A DNA stretch of 27,054 nucleotides from JBBTYG01 sp964418085 (GCA_964418085.1 CAYQKB010000010.1:1-27054); one strand, 5' to 3'; numbered from the stretch's first letter, positions 8,318-16,463 are shown. Numbers and translations: made by a program. The notes: generated from the sequence alone by a model not told the origin.

Positions 8318-10027
8318 TCATGGCGCGGTGAGTATTCGCATTCCCTCGGTGGCGGTTACCACCTTGGCATGTCGTAGAGACAAGTAATCTATAACCTGCT
8401 CTAAGAAGGCAGGCGTTGCCGTGTAATTATCTGGGGCGGAATTTGCCACGTGATGGAACACGAGTATCAACCATTGGTTGTTGGTAGCAGCGGAATCTAT
8501 CCACCCCTTAACCTGATCAATTGTCGTTGTCGTTAAGATCCCCTGCCGCTTAAGGGCGAAGAAATCCGTACTCCCTTTGACGTTGAAACCGCCATCACTT
8601 GAACGACCAAGTATATAGCCGGCGTCTTGCGTGCTTTGCTTCACATCGGAATTGTAATCGCCGAAGGGATACGCAAATGCCGTAATAACACGCTGCACAC
8701 CACCTGCCCTGAGCATGTACGCACACATATTGATTTCGAATTCTCTATCTGCGGGCGTGAGAGTTGTAAGGTACGGATGCGTGACCGTGTGAGCGCCTAT
8801 TTCGTGCCCGGCCGCTTCGGCATCAAGGACTTCCTGCCATGACGCATAATTTTCGAATTCCAGAACTCCGGCGATGATATAATATGTCGCCCGAAATCCG
8901 GCTTTTTCTAGTTTGGGCCGAGCAATTGTGAATCCCTCCTCCCAGCCATCGTCAAAGTCCAGAGATGCCATCCACTGCGCGAGCGGCGTGAGCGGAGGAG
9001 CGATCTCGACAAGCGCAGCATTATCTACAGACAAACTGCCGTTCGATATAAGACTATGAAAGATGGTGAGTGAAACCGCATTTGCGGGCGTACTAAACCC
9101 GATTACCACCTGCTGCCACATCACCGACGCGACCGGATGCGCTATATCCGTGTAGACATAATTTCCATTTGTGAGCGTGTAGCGAACCGTGATCACCGTC
9201 GGCACGCCGGAGATGTACCAATCGGAAAAACGATATTGAAATCCACCGCGAATCGGCACATCGTTAAAGTACCATTTCGCATCGCCGCTTATATAGTTGG
9301 AGATAGTCACCCCGACCGCTTTATCGGACGAGCCGTTTACGCCGGGCACCGGATATGTAAGCACGCGCGAATTCGTGCCGTAGCCACCTTTAAACCATGC
9401 AACAGGAAGACCGTTACTGCCGGCCTCAAAGTCAGGATTCGCGATGAGATTTGTGCTTACGCTGTTTGTCACCACGACGGCCCACTGTTTTGAAACAAAC
9501 GATCCATCCGTCGATCGCACGGTGACGGAAACCATTTTCGTTCCCGCATTTGCAAAAGAGTTGGTCATGCTTTCGCACGCTGGGCCTGCAATCAGGGTGG
9601 AATTTTCCCAAAGCCATTCCACGATGCTCGCACAAAAACTTGTGGAAGACACAGCAGGAGACGACACACTCCAGGATATCGGCTGGCCTGTTCCAAAAAG
9701 CGCCGCGGGCATCACCCTGTAAAACCCTTGTTCCGGAATCGTGATGACAGATCGCCGCGCTGTCGAACCGGTTGCCGTCACAATCGAAAATGTCTGCCAT
9801 GCCGACGCATCAAGCACGCTCATGTACTCGACGATATATGCTTCCCCAGGAACTGACGCCCAGGAGAGCTTTGCGACGCCCGGCGCTACATTCCGAATAG
9901 TGGTTGGCACCGACAGTGAGGCTGCGGGCACTATTTCGAGAGGTGTTTGATCCGAGTACGTTTGCACCGCAGGTTGTACTGCGTGCACAAAACAGAAAAA
10001 GACCGAGAGACATGATATTTCCTTCAT
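8318..10027 (-). CDS. Secreted NodB-type polysaccharide deacetylase with N-terminal sandwich modules
   Basis: 569 residues. A short hydrophobic N-terminus (about 5-20) looks like a signal peptide. Residues 40-105 resemble a fibronectin-III-like fold, 112-187 a second beta-rich unit, and 191-345 a carbohydrate-binding-like module opening with NLIANPDFEAG. The catalytic CE4 domain covers about 350-569: SLDFDDG (355-361), HTVTH (413-417, usual four-residue His spacing), FAYPFGDYN (451-459) and ILVFHHV (521-527). It should de-N-acetylate or de-O-acetylate a surface glycan and differs in class from the PgaB-like enzyme at 4377-5981, so the two probably act on different positions or polymers. The start is supported by AAGGA 7 nt before the ATG. 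It is followed by a strong terminator. The nearest upstream gene is a response regulator, 180 nt away. Confidence 0.85.
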   Translation of the reverse strand: MKEISCLSVFFCFVHAVQPAVQTYSDQTPLEIVPAASLSVPTTIRNVAPGVAKLSWASVPGEAYIVEYMSVLDASAWQTFSIVTATGSTARRSVITIPEQGFYRVMPAALFGTGQPISWSVSSPAVSSTSFCASIVEWLWENSTLIAGPACESMTNSFANAGTKMVSVTVRSTDGSFVSKQWAVVVTNSVSTNLIANPDFEAGSNGLPVAWFKGGYGTNSRVLTYPVPGVNGSSDKAVGVTISNYISGDAKWYFNDVPIRGGFQYRFSDWYISGVPTVITVRYTLTNGNYVYTDIAHPVASVMWQQVVIGFSTPANAVSLTIFHSLISNGSLSVDNAALVEIAPPLTPLAQWMASLDFDDGWEEGFTIARPKLEKAGFRATYYIIAGVLEFENYASWQEVLDAEAAGHEIGAHTVTHPYLTTLTPADREFEINMCAYMLRAGGVQRVITAFAYPFGDYNSDVKQSTQDAGYILGRSSDGGFNVKGSTDFFALKRQGILTTTTIDQVKGWIDSAATNNQWLILVFHHVANSAPDNYTATPAFLEQVIDYLSLRHAKVVTATEGMRILTAP

Positions 10028-10207
10028 AATAATTCCTTACGACAAACGTGTTCTTACCAGTAGTTTCGAATCAACTCGCCATTAATTTTGTTTTCAACGA
10101 GCGAAAAGTCCCAGAGAAGGACATTTCATAACATTCTAAAACATGAGCATGAAAAAATTATGATGCACCGAAACACCCAACGGATGTCACTTCGCCGCTA
10201 TACATTA

Positions 10208-10885
10208 TTATGCCTTGAGACAATACCCTACTCCATGAACTGTTTCCAAAATTTTTTCTCTTTGCTGGTCTTCAATTTTTTTTCTCAGATTTTTTACGTG
10301 GACGTCAACAACGTTACTCAATGAATTTGAGGCAAAGTCCCACAAGTGATCGTAAATTTGTTCGCGCGTGAGGACCTGATTTGGATGCCGCATAAAATAT
10401 TCCAACAGAGTGAATTCTTTGAGCGTAAGAGGAACTTCCCGATTATCAACAAATATTTTCCGACTTGTGCAATCCAGGGTCACATTCCCCGCCGTGAGTT
10501 CCGAAGGCAACATCTGTTCGGGCCGCCGCAGAAGAGCCCGAATGCGCGCCAGCAACTCTTCCCTTAAATATGGTTTTGTAAGATAGTCGTCGGCACCCGC
10601 ATCGAGCGCCCGAACTTTATCTTCCACTTCATTCCGCGTAGTAAGCACAAGAATAGGAAGCATTATCCGCTTTTCTCTAATCTCGCGAGTAATTTCGAAG
10701 CCCCTTTGCTCCGGCATTATCGGATCTATTATTGCTAAATTATATTCTTTTCTGTACAACTTGAGGCGAACTTTTCCAGCTTCCCCATCAACCACGTAAT
10801 CGGCGGCGTGCCCGTGCATTTCGAGCTCCTTTTTCAGCAATTGGGCAAGTAATTCTTGTGAATCAATAATTAAAATTCGTGCCAT
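10208..10885 (-). CDS. OmpR/PhoB-family response regulator
   Basis: 225 residues: receiver domain (1-120) and winged-helix DNA-binding domain (128-225). Asp54 in AIIDPIMP is the expected phosphate acceptor, Thr82/Thr83 and Lys104 (LTKP) complete the switch. The second acidic residue of the Mg-binding pocket is replaced: the N-terminal strand reads LIIDSQE, with Ser9 where PhoB has Asp. The effector domain has LTLKEFTLLEYF (153-164) and a recognition region DVHVKNLRKKI (194-204), ending VHGVGYCL. No histidine kinase is encoded in the window. It is directly upstream of the secreted deacetylase, 180 nt away and on the same strand, so control of the glycan genes is plausible but unproven. No Shine-Dalgarno sequence. 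Confidence 0.9.
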   Translation of the reverse strand: MARILIIDSQELLAQLLKKELEMHGHAADYVVDGEAGKVRLKLYRKEYNLAIIDPIMPEQRGFEITREIREKRIMLPILVLTTRNEVEDKVRALDAGADDYLTKPYLREELLARIRALLRRPEQMLPSELTAGNVTLDCTSRKIFVDNREVPLTLKEFTLLEYFMRHPNQVLTREQIYDHLWDFASNSLSNVVDVHVKNLRKKIEDQQREKILETVHGVGYCLKA

Positions 10886-10971
10886 ATGATTTGGTTGTTA
10901 TGTTTAATTTTTCTATTAAAAATCAACAGAAACACGGCATTTCATATTTACTTCACCTACTCTAATTTAAT

Positions 10972-11172
10972 ATGACGATTGATCCACAAGAATATTACAG
11001 TTGCACTGTGCCAAACGTTTGTGGATCGTGTGCTCGCGGCGAACATCTTTACAATAAAGGTCGAATAGCCAAAATAGTCAAAACATACTTAACAACATAT
11101 GGAATCCACAATCTTCAAGCCGCGCGTCTCGGATCGAGAATTTTTAACCGAAATTCTGACTCAAGAACTTGA
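10972..11172 (+). CDS. Small open frame of doubtful coding status
   Basis: A 66-codon frame starting TIDPQEYYSC with three cysteines in the first 20 residues (CTVPNVCGSC). It overlaps the next small frame (11099-11305) by 74 nt. An A/T-rich stretch precedes the ATG with no Shine-Dalgarno sequence. I do not recognise it. It could be a real small protein, or the two frames could be one gene broken by a frameshift. Confidence 0.2.
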   Translation: MTIDPQEYYSCTVPNVCGSCARGEHLYNKGRIAKIVKTYLTTYGIHNLQAARLGSRIFNRNSDSRT

Positions 11173-11305
11173 GAACTGGAAGGAACTCGAAATGTGCAGG
11201 GTACAGCACAAACCATCCGGGACCGCGCATGAGAATTATATAAAACTTATGCGACGCTTGTCGCAAAACGACTTCAAAAAATTCAGAAATATAAAACGTT
11301 TTTAA
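11099..11305 (+). CDS. Small hypothetical protein, charged and helical
   Basis: A 68-residue frame with protein-like composition: acidic N-terminal half (TEILTQELENWKELE), then KPSGTAHENYIKLMRRL and a basic end FKKFRNIKRF. It is likely helical and cytoplasmic. No family is recognised and no ribosome-binding site is visible. It is read on the strand opposite to the surrounding polysaccharide genes. Confidence 0.4.
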   Translation: MESTIFKPRVSDREFLTEILTQELENWKELEMCRVQHKPSGTAHENYIKLMRRLSQNDFKKFRNIKRF

Positions 11306-11355
11306 AGGCATGCCGCACACTAACATATAAATTAAAAAAATAATTGAATAAAAAA

Positions 11356-11517
11356 ATGGACGACAAAGAAAAAAAAGATAAAAAAAGTTATGTAGCCACG
11401 ATGCCAAAAGAGGATTTAGAAAATAAAAAAAACGAGATGAAAGACGAGATGGATGAAAATCAAGAAGACATGGAAGATCATTCCGAAAATGAAGGTGGAG
11501 AAAAAAAGAAAAAGTAA
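11356..11517 (+). CDS. 53-residue Lys/Glu/Asp-rich small protein
   Basis: ATG at 11356 opens a 53-codon frame made almost only of Lys, Glu, Asp, Asn and Met: it starts MDDKEKKDKKSYVATMPKED and ends EGGEKKKK. It is strongly hydrophilic and probably disordered or a single charged helix. Its purine-rich sequence makes the opposite strand appear as a Phe/Leu-rich open frame (11144-11557), which I treat as a shadow. Coding status rests on the intact frame only; a purine-rich non-coding stretch is the alternative. Confidence 0.4.
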   Translation: MDDKEKKDKKSYVATMPKEDLENKKNEMKDEMDENQEDMEDHSENEGGEKKKK

Positions 11518-11551
11518 AAAAAACCAAAAAAATATTTTTTGCCAGGTGTTG

Positions 11552-11614
11552 CCTCATCGGCGCGCGACACGCCTATGGAGATATCCGTAGGCGTGAAGAC
11601 ATGCCGACGCGAGG
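11552..11614. other. Long imperfect hairpin between convergent genes
   Basis: CACGCCTA (11568-11575) pairs exactly with TAGGCGTG (11588-11595), with GG/CC continuing inside. CCTC (11552-11555) pairs with GAGG (11611-11614), with CGGC/GCCG between. The result is a stem of about 63 nt with internal loops. It lies 27 nt beyond the stop of the surface protein gene (11641). On the - strand a T-rich run follows about 12 nt later, so a terminator or 3' stabiliser is likely. Confidence 0.45.
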
Positions 11615-11640
11615 AAAAAAAGATACTACTAACTAACTCG

Positions 11641-13425
11641 TTACTGCGTGGGAACCGCGATAGTGCAGGTATTGCTACATGATCCGGTGGGCGCCCCCCC
11701 CGTCATCGCGTGGAAGTGATTTTGTATCTGGGTATCGGTAAGCAGATAGTTGTACACTGCAACTTTGCCAATTGCCCCCGCAAACCACGTGTCCATGGCC
11801 ATCGTACCGATGTTGAGCGGAGAGTTGCTCGCTTTCGGAATAATGCTGTATTGACTCATGCAACCGGTGGGCATGTGATTTGCCATGCTCCACTTAACTC
11901 CATTCACCCATATATTGATTGATCCGGGATATGCCGATGAACATCCGCTCGGGGTCGAAAGCGTTTGATATTCGCCTACAATATGAAGCCATTGTCCCAC
12001 CTGCAATAGATTTGCGTTTGGCTGCCAGTCTGCGGCCGACCCAAGCCCTGCAGAACTGTTAAACACGTACGCAGACAACCGGTTTGGGCGACCCTCGGCG
12101 TTTACAGAACTATACATCCGAGATTCCCATTCGCACGTTGGCGAATAATCCTGACATTTTCCCATCCAATCTATATATCCATCGCCCGACGCATTCACAA
12201 ATTGAAGTGTGTCAGGACGAATCCATGCTTCCCATGTAAGCTGATGCGTTGTCGGTATAGACAAAGCCGCCGAGGATGGCACGGTAAGATATTCCGTTGA
12301 TCCATTGAAATCCGCCGCCTTATCACCGTTCGGCATAGTCGCAGCAAGAGGAGTTCCTCCGTTATAGCTGCCATTATTTCCATGACCACTCTTATCGAGT
12401 TCGCTGCCTGTTGCCGATGAATTCATGGCCAAATACAAAACCGGGCTGTCCCCCGCGATGACCGAATCATAATTCGCAGACACGGTCGTGGTAGAGGTGG
12501 GCGCTGAAGTCGGAGTTGACGTTGGAGTAGAAGTTGTGGAACTCGTTGCCGCATTTGCGTTCTGAAGAACAAAACTATCGAACTGAGCATCGGCGAAATC
12601 ACTTTTAATTCCCACTAATCCCGAAGATGAAATCGGGCTTCCATACTTCACAGGATCATCAATGGCCTGAGCCGCGAGTTTCCATACGCCAGTTTTCCCT
12701 TCATCCATATAGAGCAAAATTTTGGGGTTGTTGGCAGTATCGCTTGCTACAACAAGTTTCAGTCCAATCCACTCACCGTTCGGTATAAGATCGGGAGACG
12801 TTAATGAATTATACGTTCCAGAAAATATTTTATTGAAGGCAAGTGTTTGATTCACCCCATTCGTTCTTTTTTTGATAACAGCGCCGCCGTCCGCGCGAAT
12901 GCCGCCAAAGTAATAATTATTGCCGTCGACGTAGCGCGCAAAAAGTGATTCTCCGTTATATGCATGACTATTCTGGAGATTCGATACATTATCACTATTG
13001 CGCTTTACATACAATTGAGCCGAGGGGTTCGCAATCGAATTCCGGAAAAACATTTGGAAAACATTTTGCGGATGAAGCCCGTTGTCCGTAAGAACAGGAC
13101 TTGAAGCGCTATAGTAGGTATACCACGGACTTGACGTCTGAAGATTTCCAGCAAGAGTACTTCCGACTCCATTTGAAATAACCAACTGAGCACCCGACGC
13201 CATCCACCAATACGGACTCGAGCTATCGGTCATACTTTTTGCCTCATTCAATGTTCCATTCACATGGAAATCATATGAGAATGGCAACGTAATTGCCGCA
13301 GCTGCGCTCGCATATGTTTTTGGCGCAACAAGACCCGAAACGAAAACACCTACTGCCAGCACAGCACACACAATGACATACCGACCACTCTTTCCAAGCA
13401 CCACAGCACATTTTTTTTGATTCAT
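11641..13425 (-). CDS. Secreted surface protein with two lectin/LamG-like domains
   Basis: 594 residues from the ATG at 13425. Residues 1-42 form a classic signal peptide: basic start, hydrophobic VIVCAVLAVGVFVSGLVA, then TYASAAA with an Ala-x-Ala cleavage site. The first domain (about 45-293) is paralogous to the 1030-1998 protein (LHPQNVFQM, RADGGAVIKKR, GEWIGL, DEGKTGVWKL, KSDFADAQFDSF). A Thr/Ser/Pro linker (about 294-320) follows, then a LamG-like domain (about 325-580) with LDKSGHGNNGSYNGG, ADFNGSTEYL, LTWEAWIRPD and INIWVNGV. The protein probably binds glycan outside the cell. A TTG start at 13560 would put 45 extra residues before the signal peptide and is less likely. An extended -10 (TGTTATAAT) at 13581-13589 on the - strand may drive it, giving a leader of about 150 nt. 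Confidence 0.82.
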   Translation of the reverse strand: MNQKKCAVVLGKSGRYVIVCAVLAVGVFVSGLVAPKTYASAAAAITLPFSYDFHVNGTLNEAKSMTDSSSPYWWMASGAQLVISNGVGSTLAGNLQTSSPWYTYYSASSPVLTDNGLHPQNVFQMFFRNSIANPSAQLYVKRNSDNVSNLQNSHAYNGESLFARYVDGNNYYFGGIRADGGAVIKKRTNGVNQTLAFNKIFSGTYNSLTSPDLIPNGEWIGLKLVVASDTANNPKILLYMDEGKTGVWKLAAQAIDDPVKYGSPISSSGLVGIKSDFADAQFDSFVLQNANAATSSTTSTPTSTPTSAPTSTTTVSANYDSVIAGDSPVLYLAMNSSATGSELDKSGHGNNGSYNGGTPLAATMPNGDKAADFNGSTEYLTVPSSAALSIPTTHQLTWEAWIRPDTLQFVNASGDGYIDWMGKCQDYSPTCEWESRMYSSVNAEGRPNRLSAYVFNSSAGLGSAADWQPNANLLQVGQWLHIVGEYQTLSTPSGCSSAYPGSINIWVNGVKWSMANHMPTGCMSQYSIIPKASNSPLNIGTMAMDTWFAGAIGKVAVYNYLLTDTQIQNHFHAMTGGAPTGSCSNTCTIAVPTQ

Positions 13426-13580
13426 GTACGTAAACAACGACTCTTTCCAAAAAAATCTCGTAGATTCTTCGCATTGGATATCCAGAAATTCAGAAGTAAA
13501 AGCGTTATTGATTAATTTATTATCACAAGGACAATGTCTTTTCGGTGTTTTTTTCGACAAAATTTCCGAAGGACACGACC

Positions 13581-13589
13581 ATTATAACA
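13581..13589 (-). promoter_or_regulatory. Extended -10 promoter element for the surface protein gene
   Basis: On the - strand the sequence reads TGTTATAAT, which is a full TATAAT with the TG of an extended -10. The -35 side is weak (TTTGCG at about 16 nt). Predicted transcription starts near 13574, about 150 nt before the preferred ATG at 13425. Confidence 0.5.
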
Positions 13590-13688
13590 GAAGGAAATAA
13601 AGCGCAAATAAACTCCATGTTGAAAACCCGATTTTCCCTTACTTTGCTTAACTTATTTTAAAATTTGACAGCAAAAAAATGGACGAAG

Positions 13689-13697
13689 TTATCCACA
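13689..13697 (+). promoter_or_regulatory. Perfect DnaA-box match
   Basis: TTATCCACA, the consensus DnaA box, occurs once in an A/T-rich gap of about 310 nt between divergent genes. The rest of the gap holds a GGGAT/ATCCC hairpin with a TTTTAT tail (13726-13748) and little else. No cluster of boxes and no dnaA or dnaN gene is near, so a replication origin is not supported. Confidence 0.3.
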
Positions 13698-13859
13698 GTT
13701 TTTCGTCCCGTTTACCCCCTAAAATGGGATAGCTTGATCCCTTTTATCTAGCACTGAAAAATGATGCCTATTTAGGCTTGACAAGAGTGAAGGCGAGACC
13801 GACAGCCAATTGAAATCGCAAAATAATTTACTATATCTTTTCTCGAAAAAACTTTATAT

Positions 13860-13865
13860 TATAAT
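13860..13865 (+). promoter_or_regulatory. TATAAT seven bases before the ATG at 13873 (possible leaderless promoter)
   Basis: TATAAT is followed by AACTCAC and then the ATG. With normal -10 to start spacing, transcription would begin at or next to the A of the start codon, giving a leaderless mRNA. The -35 region is not convincing. Confidence 0.4.
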
Positions 13866-13872
13866 AACTCAC

Positions 13873-14916
13873 ATGAATGTACCCGCAAACACAGATATTC
13901 AATATCAAAAGCATGCTCTACTCACATTGACCCGAGTACGTTTCATTTCATTAATTTTAATTTCGACACTTCTCGGAGGTGCGATTGGCTGGGCGCTAGC
14001 CGCAAAAACATATGTCCAGTTAGCAACAGCCACGCAGAATCGAGCGCTTCGAGAAGGTGGGTATACATTCATACATCCACTTCTCTTAACTCCGGATAGC
14101 TCTGTCCAAAGCAACGCATTAAGCACTCTCAAAAATAAAATTTATCAAGGAACATTCGAGCTCCTTAACGATCCCGAAGTTAGAACCTTATCGGTTTATT
14201 TTAGAGATTTGACAACCTCCCATTGGACAGGAGTCAGGGAAGATGAAATATACGATTCCGCAAGTTTATTAAAGGTGCCACTTCTCATCGCGTATTTAAA
14301 GAAATCCGAATCAGACCCACTTCTTTTTTCAAAAAAGATCTTATATCGCGGCGAACAACAAGACAATAAAAATGTAGAATTCTATACCCTGAAGCCCGGC
14401 ACCACGTACACCGTAGAGGAATTAATACATGCCATGATTGTCGAATCCGACAATTCCGCGAAAGACCTACTTTTTGATTACCTCGATAAAAATTTTCAAA
14501 ACAAGGTTTTTAGCGACCTCGGACTCGCGATTCCCAATCCAAATGAACAATATCAAATTTCCCCCAAAATATATTCTCTGTTTTTCAGACTCCTCTATAA
14601 CGCAACATATTTAACAAGAGAAGATTCGGAAAAAGCGCTTGACCTCTTAAGCAAATCCGACTATAAGGACGGGCTAGTTGCAGGGGTGCCGCCTATGGTT
14701 GCGATTACTCACAAGTTTGGCCAGTACGGATCCCCCGCCGCGAATGGCACTGATGCCACCGAATGGCAATTGCACGATTGCGGGATTGTATATCACCCCG
14801 ATGTTCCATATCTTTTATGCGTCATGACGCGCGGAGAAAATCTGGATAAGCTCAGCAAACTCATAAGGACCGTCTCCCAAATTACCTATCAAGAAACCAA
14901 TAACAATTTTCAATAA
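13873..14916 (+). CDS. Membrane-anchored beta-lactamase-fold serine hydrolase
   Basis: 347 residues from the ATG at 13873. An N-terminal anchor lies at 25-45 and the catalytic domain at about 85-340. Motifs: S131-L-L-K134 (nucleophile and general base), S192-D-N and K281-F-G in the place of KTG. The class A signature Glu of the omega loop (ExxLN) is not seen between SDN and KFG, so efficient beta-lactam hydrolysis is unlikely. A DD-peptidase-like, esterase-like or envelope housekeeping function is more plausible. A TTG start at 13810 is open, but it would precede the TATAAT at 13860 and add a tail before the anchor, so 13873 is preferred. The next gene is 89 nt downstream on the same strand. 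Confidence 0.78.
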   Translation: MNVPANTDIQYQKHALLTLTRVRFISLILISTLLGGAIGWALAAKTYVQLATATQNRALREGGYTFIHPLLLTPDSSVQSNALSTLKNKIYQGTFELLNDPEVRTLSVYFRDLTTSHWTGVREDEIYDSASLLKVPLLIAYLKKSESDPLLFSKKILYRGEQQDNKNVEFYTLKPGTTYTVEELIHAMIVESDNSAKDLLFDYLDKNFQNKVFSDLGLAIPNPNEQYQISPKIYSLFFRLLYNATYLTREDSEKALDLLSKSDYKDGLVAGVPPMVAITHKFGQYGSPAANGTDATEWQLHDCGIVYHPDVPYLLCVMTRGENLDKLSKLIRTVSQITYQETNNNFQ

Positions 14917-15005
14917 TTTTTTTGGCGCACCCTTTGTGAAAAGAATAGAAACATCGCTCCGCGAGATGTTTTGAATCCTCGGCGGTTTTGAGGTAGTATA
15001 AGCGG

Positions 15006-16382
15006 ATGAAACCGGTACATACCGTACAAGATATTGTGCGGCGGAAAAACTTTGCTAAACCAAGCAATACGAAGGCGCTCCTTAAGAATATTAAAAATGC
15101 TTCAGTCGTTGCCAGCGCACGAATTCCTTTTATAGTTTGGTTTGCCGCTCTGCTCGTTGTTGGGGCCGTTGCCACAATACTTTTTATCGAAGCCATCCCC
15201 CACCCATCTGTATCGCAACTCTCCGCCGCCGTACAATCGAAGTTGATAACAACCACTCCCAAAGAGATGGCGATTGTACAGGGCGTCGCCGAGTCCTCCA
15301 TTTCTCTTTCCACTTCGAGCGCGACGAGCTCGGACAAAGGACGCGTAATAAAATCGGAAGCGAAGCCATCGTCATCACCTACACTCCCGATATTTCCTCT
15401 CAAAAAAAATACAGCGACAATAAACGTGAAGACGGCGAACATAATTGCGCCAAATAAAAATACCGCCCAGACTCAGATAAACACGCCGAAGCTGACGCCA
15501 ATAATTCCAAGCACAATTACTGCGGCATCGTTCATGGACGCCACTACGCTTTCCACGAGCGAACGGCGCGACGGACCCTATAAAATAGTACTCACGACGA
15601 ACGCGGGAACCTACGGTACGATAGTATGGGATCTTAATAGAACCAACCTTTCGATTGGCGCGCCCGCACAAAACTTTTCTATTTCTTACTCTTGCGATCC
15701 CCCTCCAAGTATGCCGGACTTCGACGCATTCGATCAAAACCCGATGTTTACCGTACAGGCCCCCTATACCTGCACTATCGGTCTTACTCCTACTTCGGGG
15801 AGCGACCGCAGAATACAATCAAAACAATTTTCATTCACAGCCGGCGTCGGGCAGCTCTTTATAACATCGCAGTCATCAATGTACACCGTGCTGCAAAATA
15901 ATCTAAACTCCGGCGGCTTTGTTTTCAAGAATGATGACACCGATCCGGTTACGGTCACCGGCGTGGACATTGATGCATCGTATCGAGGCCTCGATACAAC
16001 AGACAATCCCCTCCTTATGAGATTCAAAAATCCTGTTGGCGAAACTCCGCTCGCTGAATACGACCTCGCAAGCCTCACGGCAGACGCTTCACTTTCCTAT
16101 TCTTACTCTGGAACGAATATTCATATCCCACTCTCTTTTACTATAAACGCCGGAGACCAGAAATTGCTTCCTATTAACATTTTAGGAGTACACCGCCTGA
16201 GCATTTATGGCGTTGATCCGATTGTTGCTATTACACTGCGCCACGTAACCATAGATAAAAGTGCGAATAAAATAGTGATCGGCACCGCAAAAATTTCCTG
16301 GTCGTGTATTGTTCCCGCCGGGGCATACGATCCAAACTCGACAACCGGCCCCTACGCAACCGGTCAGGCGTGTCAGCAATAA
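15006..16382 (+). CDS. Exported membrane-anchored protein of unknown function
   Basis: 458 residues. The basic N-terminus is followed by one helix (about 40-62, IPFIVWFAALLVVGAVATIL). A low-complexity Ser/Thr/Lys/Pro linker spans about 65-175. The rest (about 185-458) is beta-rich with Cys pairs (YSCDPPP, YTCTIGL, WSCIVP) and NDDTDPVTVTGVDIDASY, resembling stacked Ig-like sandwich domains. It is therefore probably a surface-exposed structural or adhesive protein; I do not recognise a family. The ATG is preceded by GAGG about 13 nt upstream, too far to be a convincing Shine-Dalgarno. It lies between the serine hydrolase and the SanA-like gene on one strand, so a short envelope operon is possible. 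Confidence 0.75.
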   Translation: MKPVHTVQDIVRRKNFAKPSNTKALLKNIKNASVVASARIPFIVWFAALLVVGAVATILFIEAIPHPSVSQLSAAVQSKLITTTPKEMAIVQGVAESSISLSTSSATSSDKGRVIKSEAKPSSSPTLPIFPLKKNTATINVKTANIIAPNKNTAQTQINTPKLTPIIPSTITAASFMDATTLSTSERRDGPYKIVLTTNAGTYGTIVWDLNRTNLSIGAPAQNFSISYSCDPPPSMPDFDAFDQNPMFTVQAPYTCTIGLTPTSGSDRRIQSKQFSFTAGVGQLFITSQSSMYTVLQNNLNSGGFVFKNDDTDPVTVTGVDIDASYRGLDTTDNPLLMRFKNPVGETPLAEYDLASLTADASLSYSYSGTNIHIPLSFTINAGDQKLLPINILGVHRLSIYGVDPIVAITLRHVTIDKSANKIVIGTAKISWSCIVPAGAYDPNSTTGPYATGQACQQ

Positions 16383-16399
16383 TTTCTGGCATCCAGAAA
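16383..16399 (+). other. Compact 7-bp hairpin immediately after the stop codon at 16382
   Basis: TTTCTGG (16383-16389) and CCAGAAA (16393-16399) pair exactly around a 3-nt loop. There is no T-run after it, so it is more likely an mRNA 3' end structure than an intrinsic terminator. Confidence 0.35.
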
Positions 16400-16449
16400 G
16401 TGGAATGGGACATGTCTTCACAAAAAAAGACAAACCTGCAATAAAAATA

Positions 16450-16455
16450 TATACT
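16450..16455 (+). promoter_or_regulatory. TATACT eight bases before the sanA-like ATG
   Basis: TATACT is followed by TACCGTGA and then ATG at 16464. As at 13860, this spacing would place the transcription start at or next to the start codon. No -35 is clear at 16-18 nt. Confidence 0.3.
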
Positions 16456-16463
16456 TACCGTGA

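Noticed and set aside
8187..8321. N-terminal extension of the dehydrogenase-like protein from a TTG
   Set aside because: It runs through a strong terminator of the previous gene and adds a region with no family similarity before the NAD-binding strand.
11144..11557. 137-codon open frame on the - strand, rich in Phe and Leu
   Set aside because: It is the complement of the A/G-rich small-protein stretch (11356-11517) and the gap. The composition is an artefact and there is no start signal.
13426..13560. N-terminal extension of the large surface protein from a TTG
   Set aside because: It would bury the signal peptide 45 residues inside the protein; the ATG at 13425 gives a normal signal peptide.
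13560..13872. Replication origin
   Set aside because: Only one DnaA box, no dnaA, dnaN or recF gene, and no run of A/T-rich 13-mers.
14882..15442. 186-codon open frame on the - strand over the exported protein gene
   Set aside because: The + strand gene has a clean membrane anchor and linker in the same place, and the antisense frame shows no recognisable domain.
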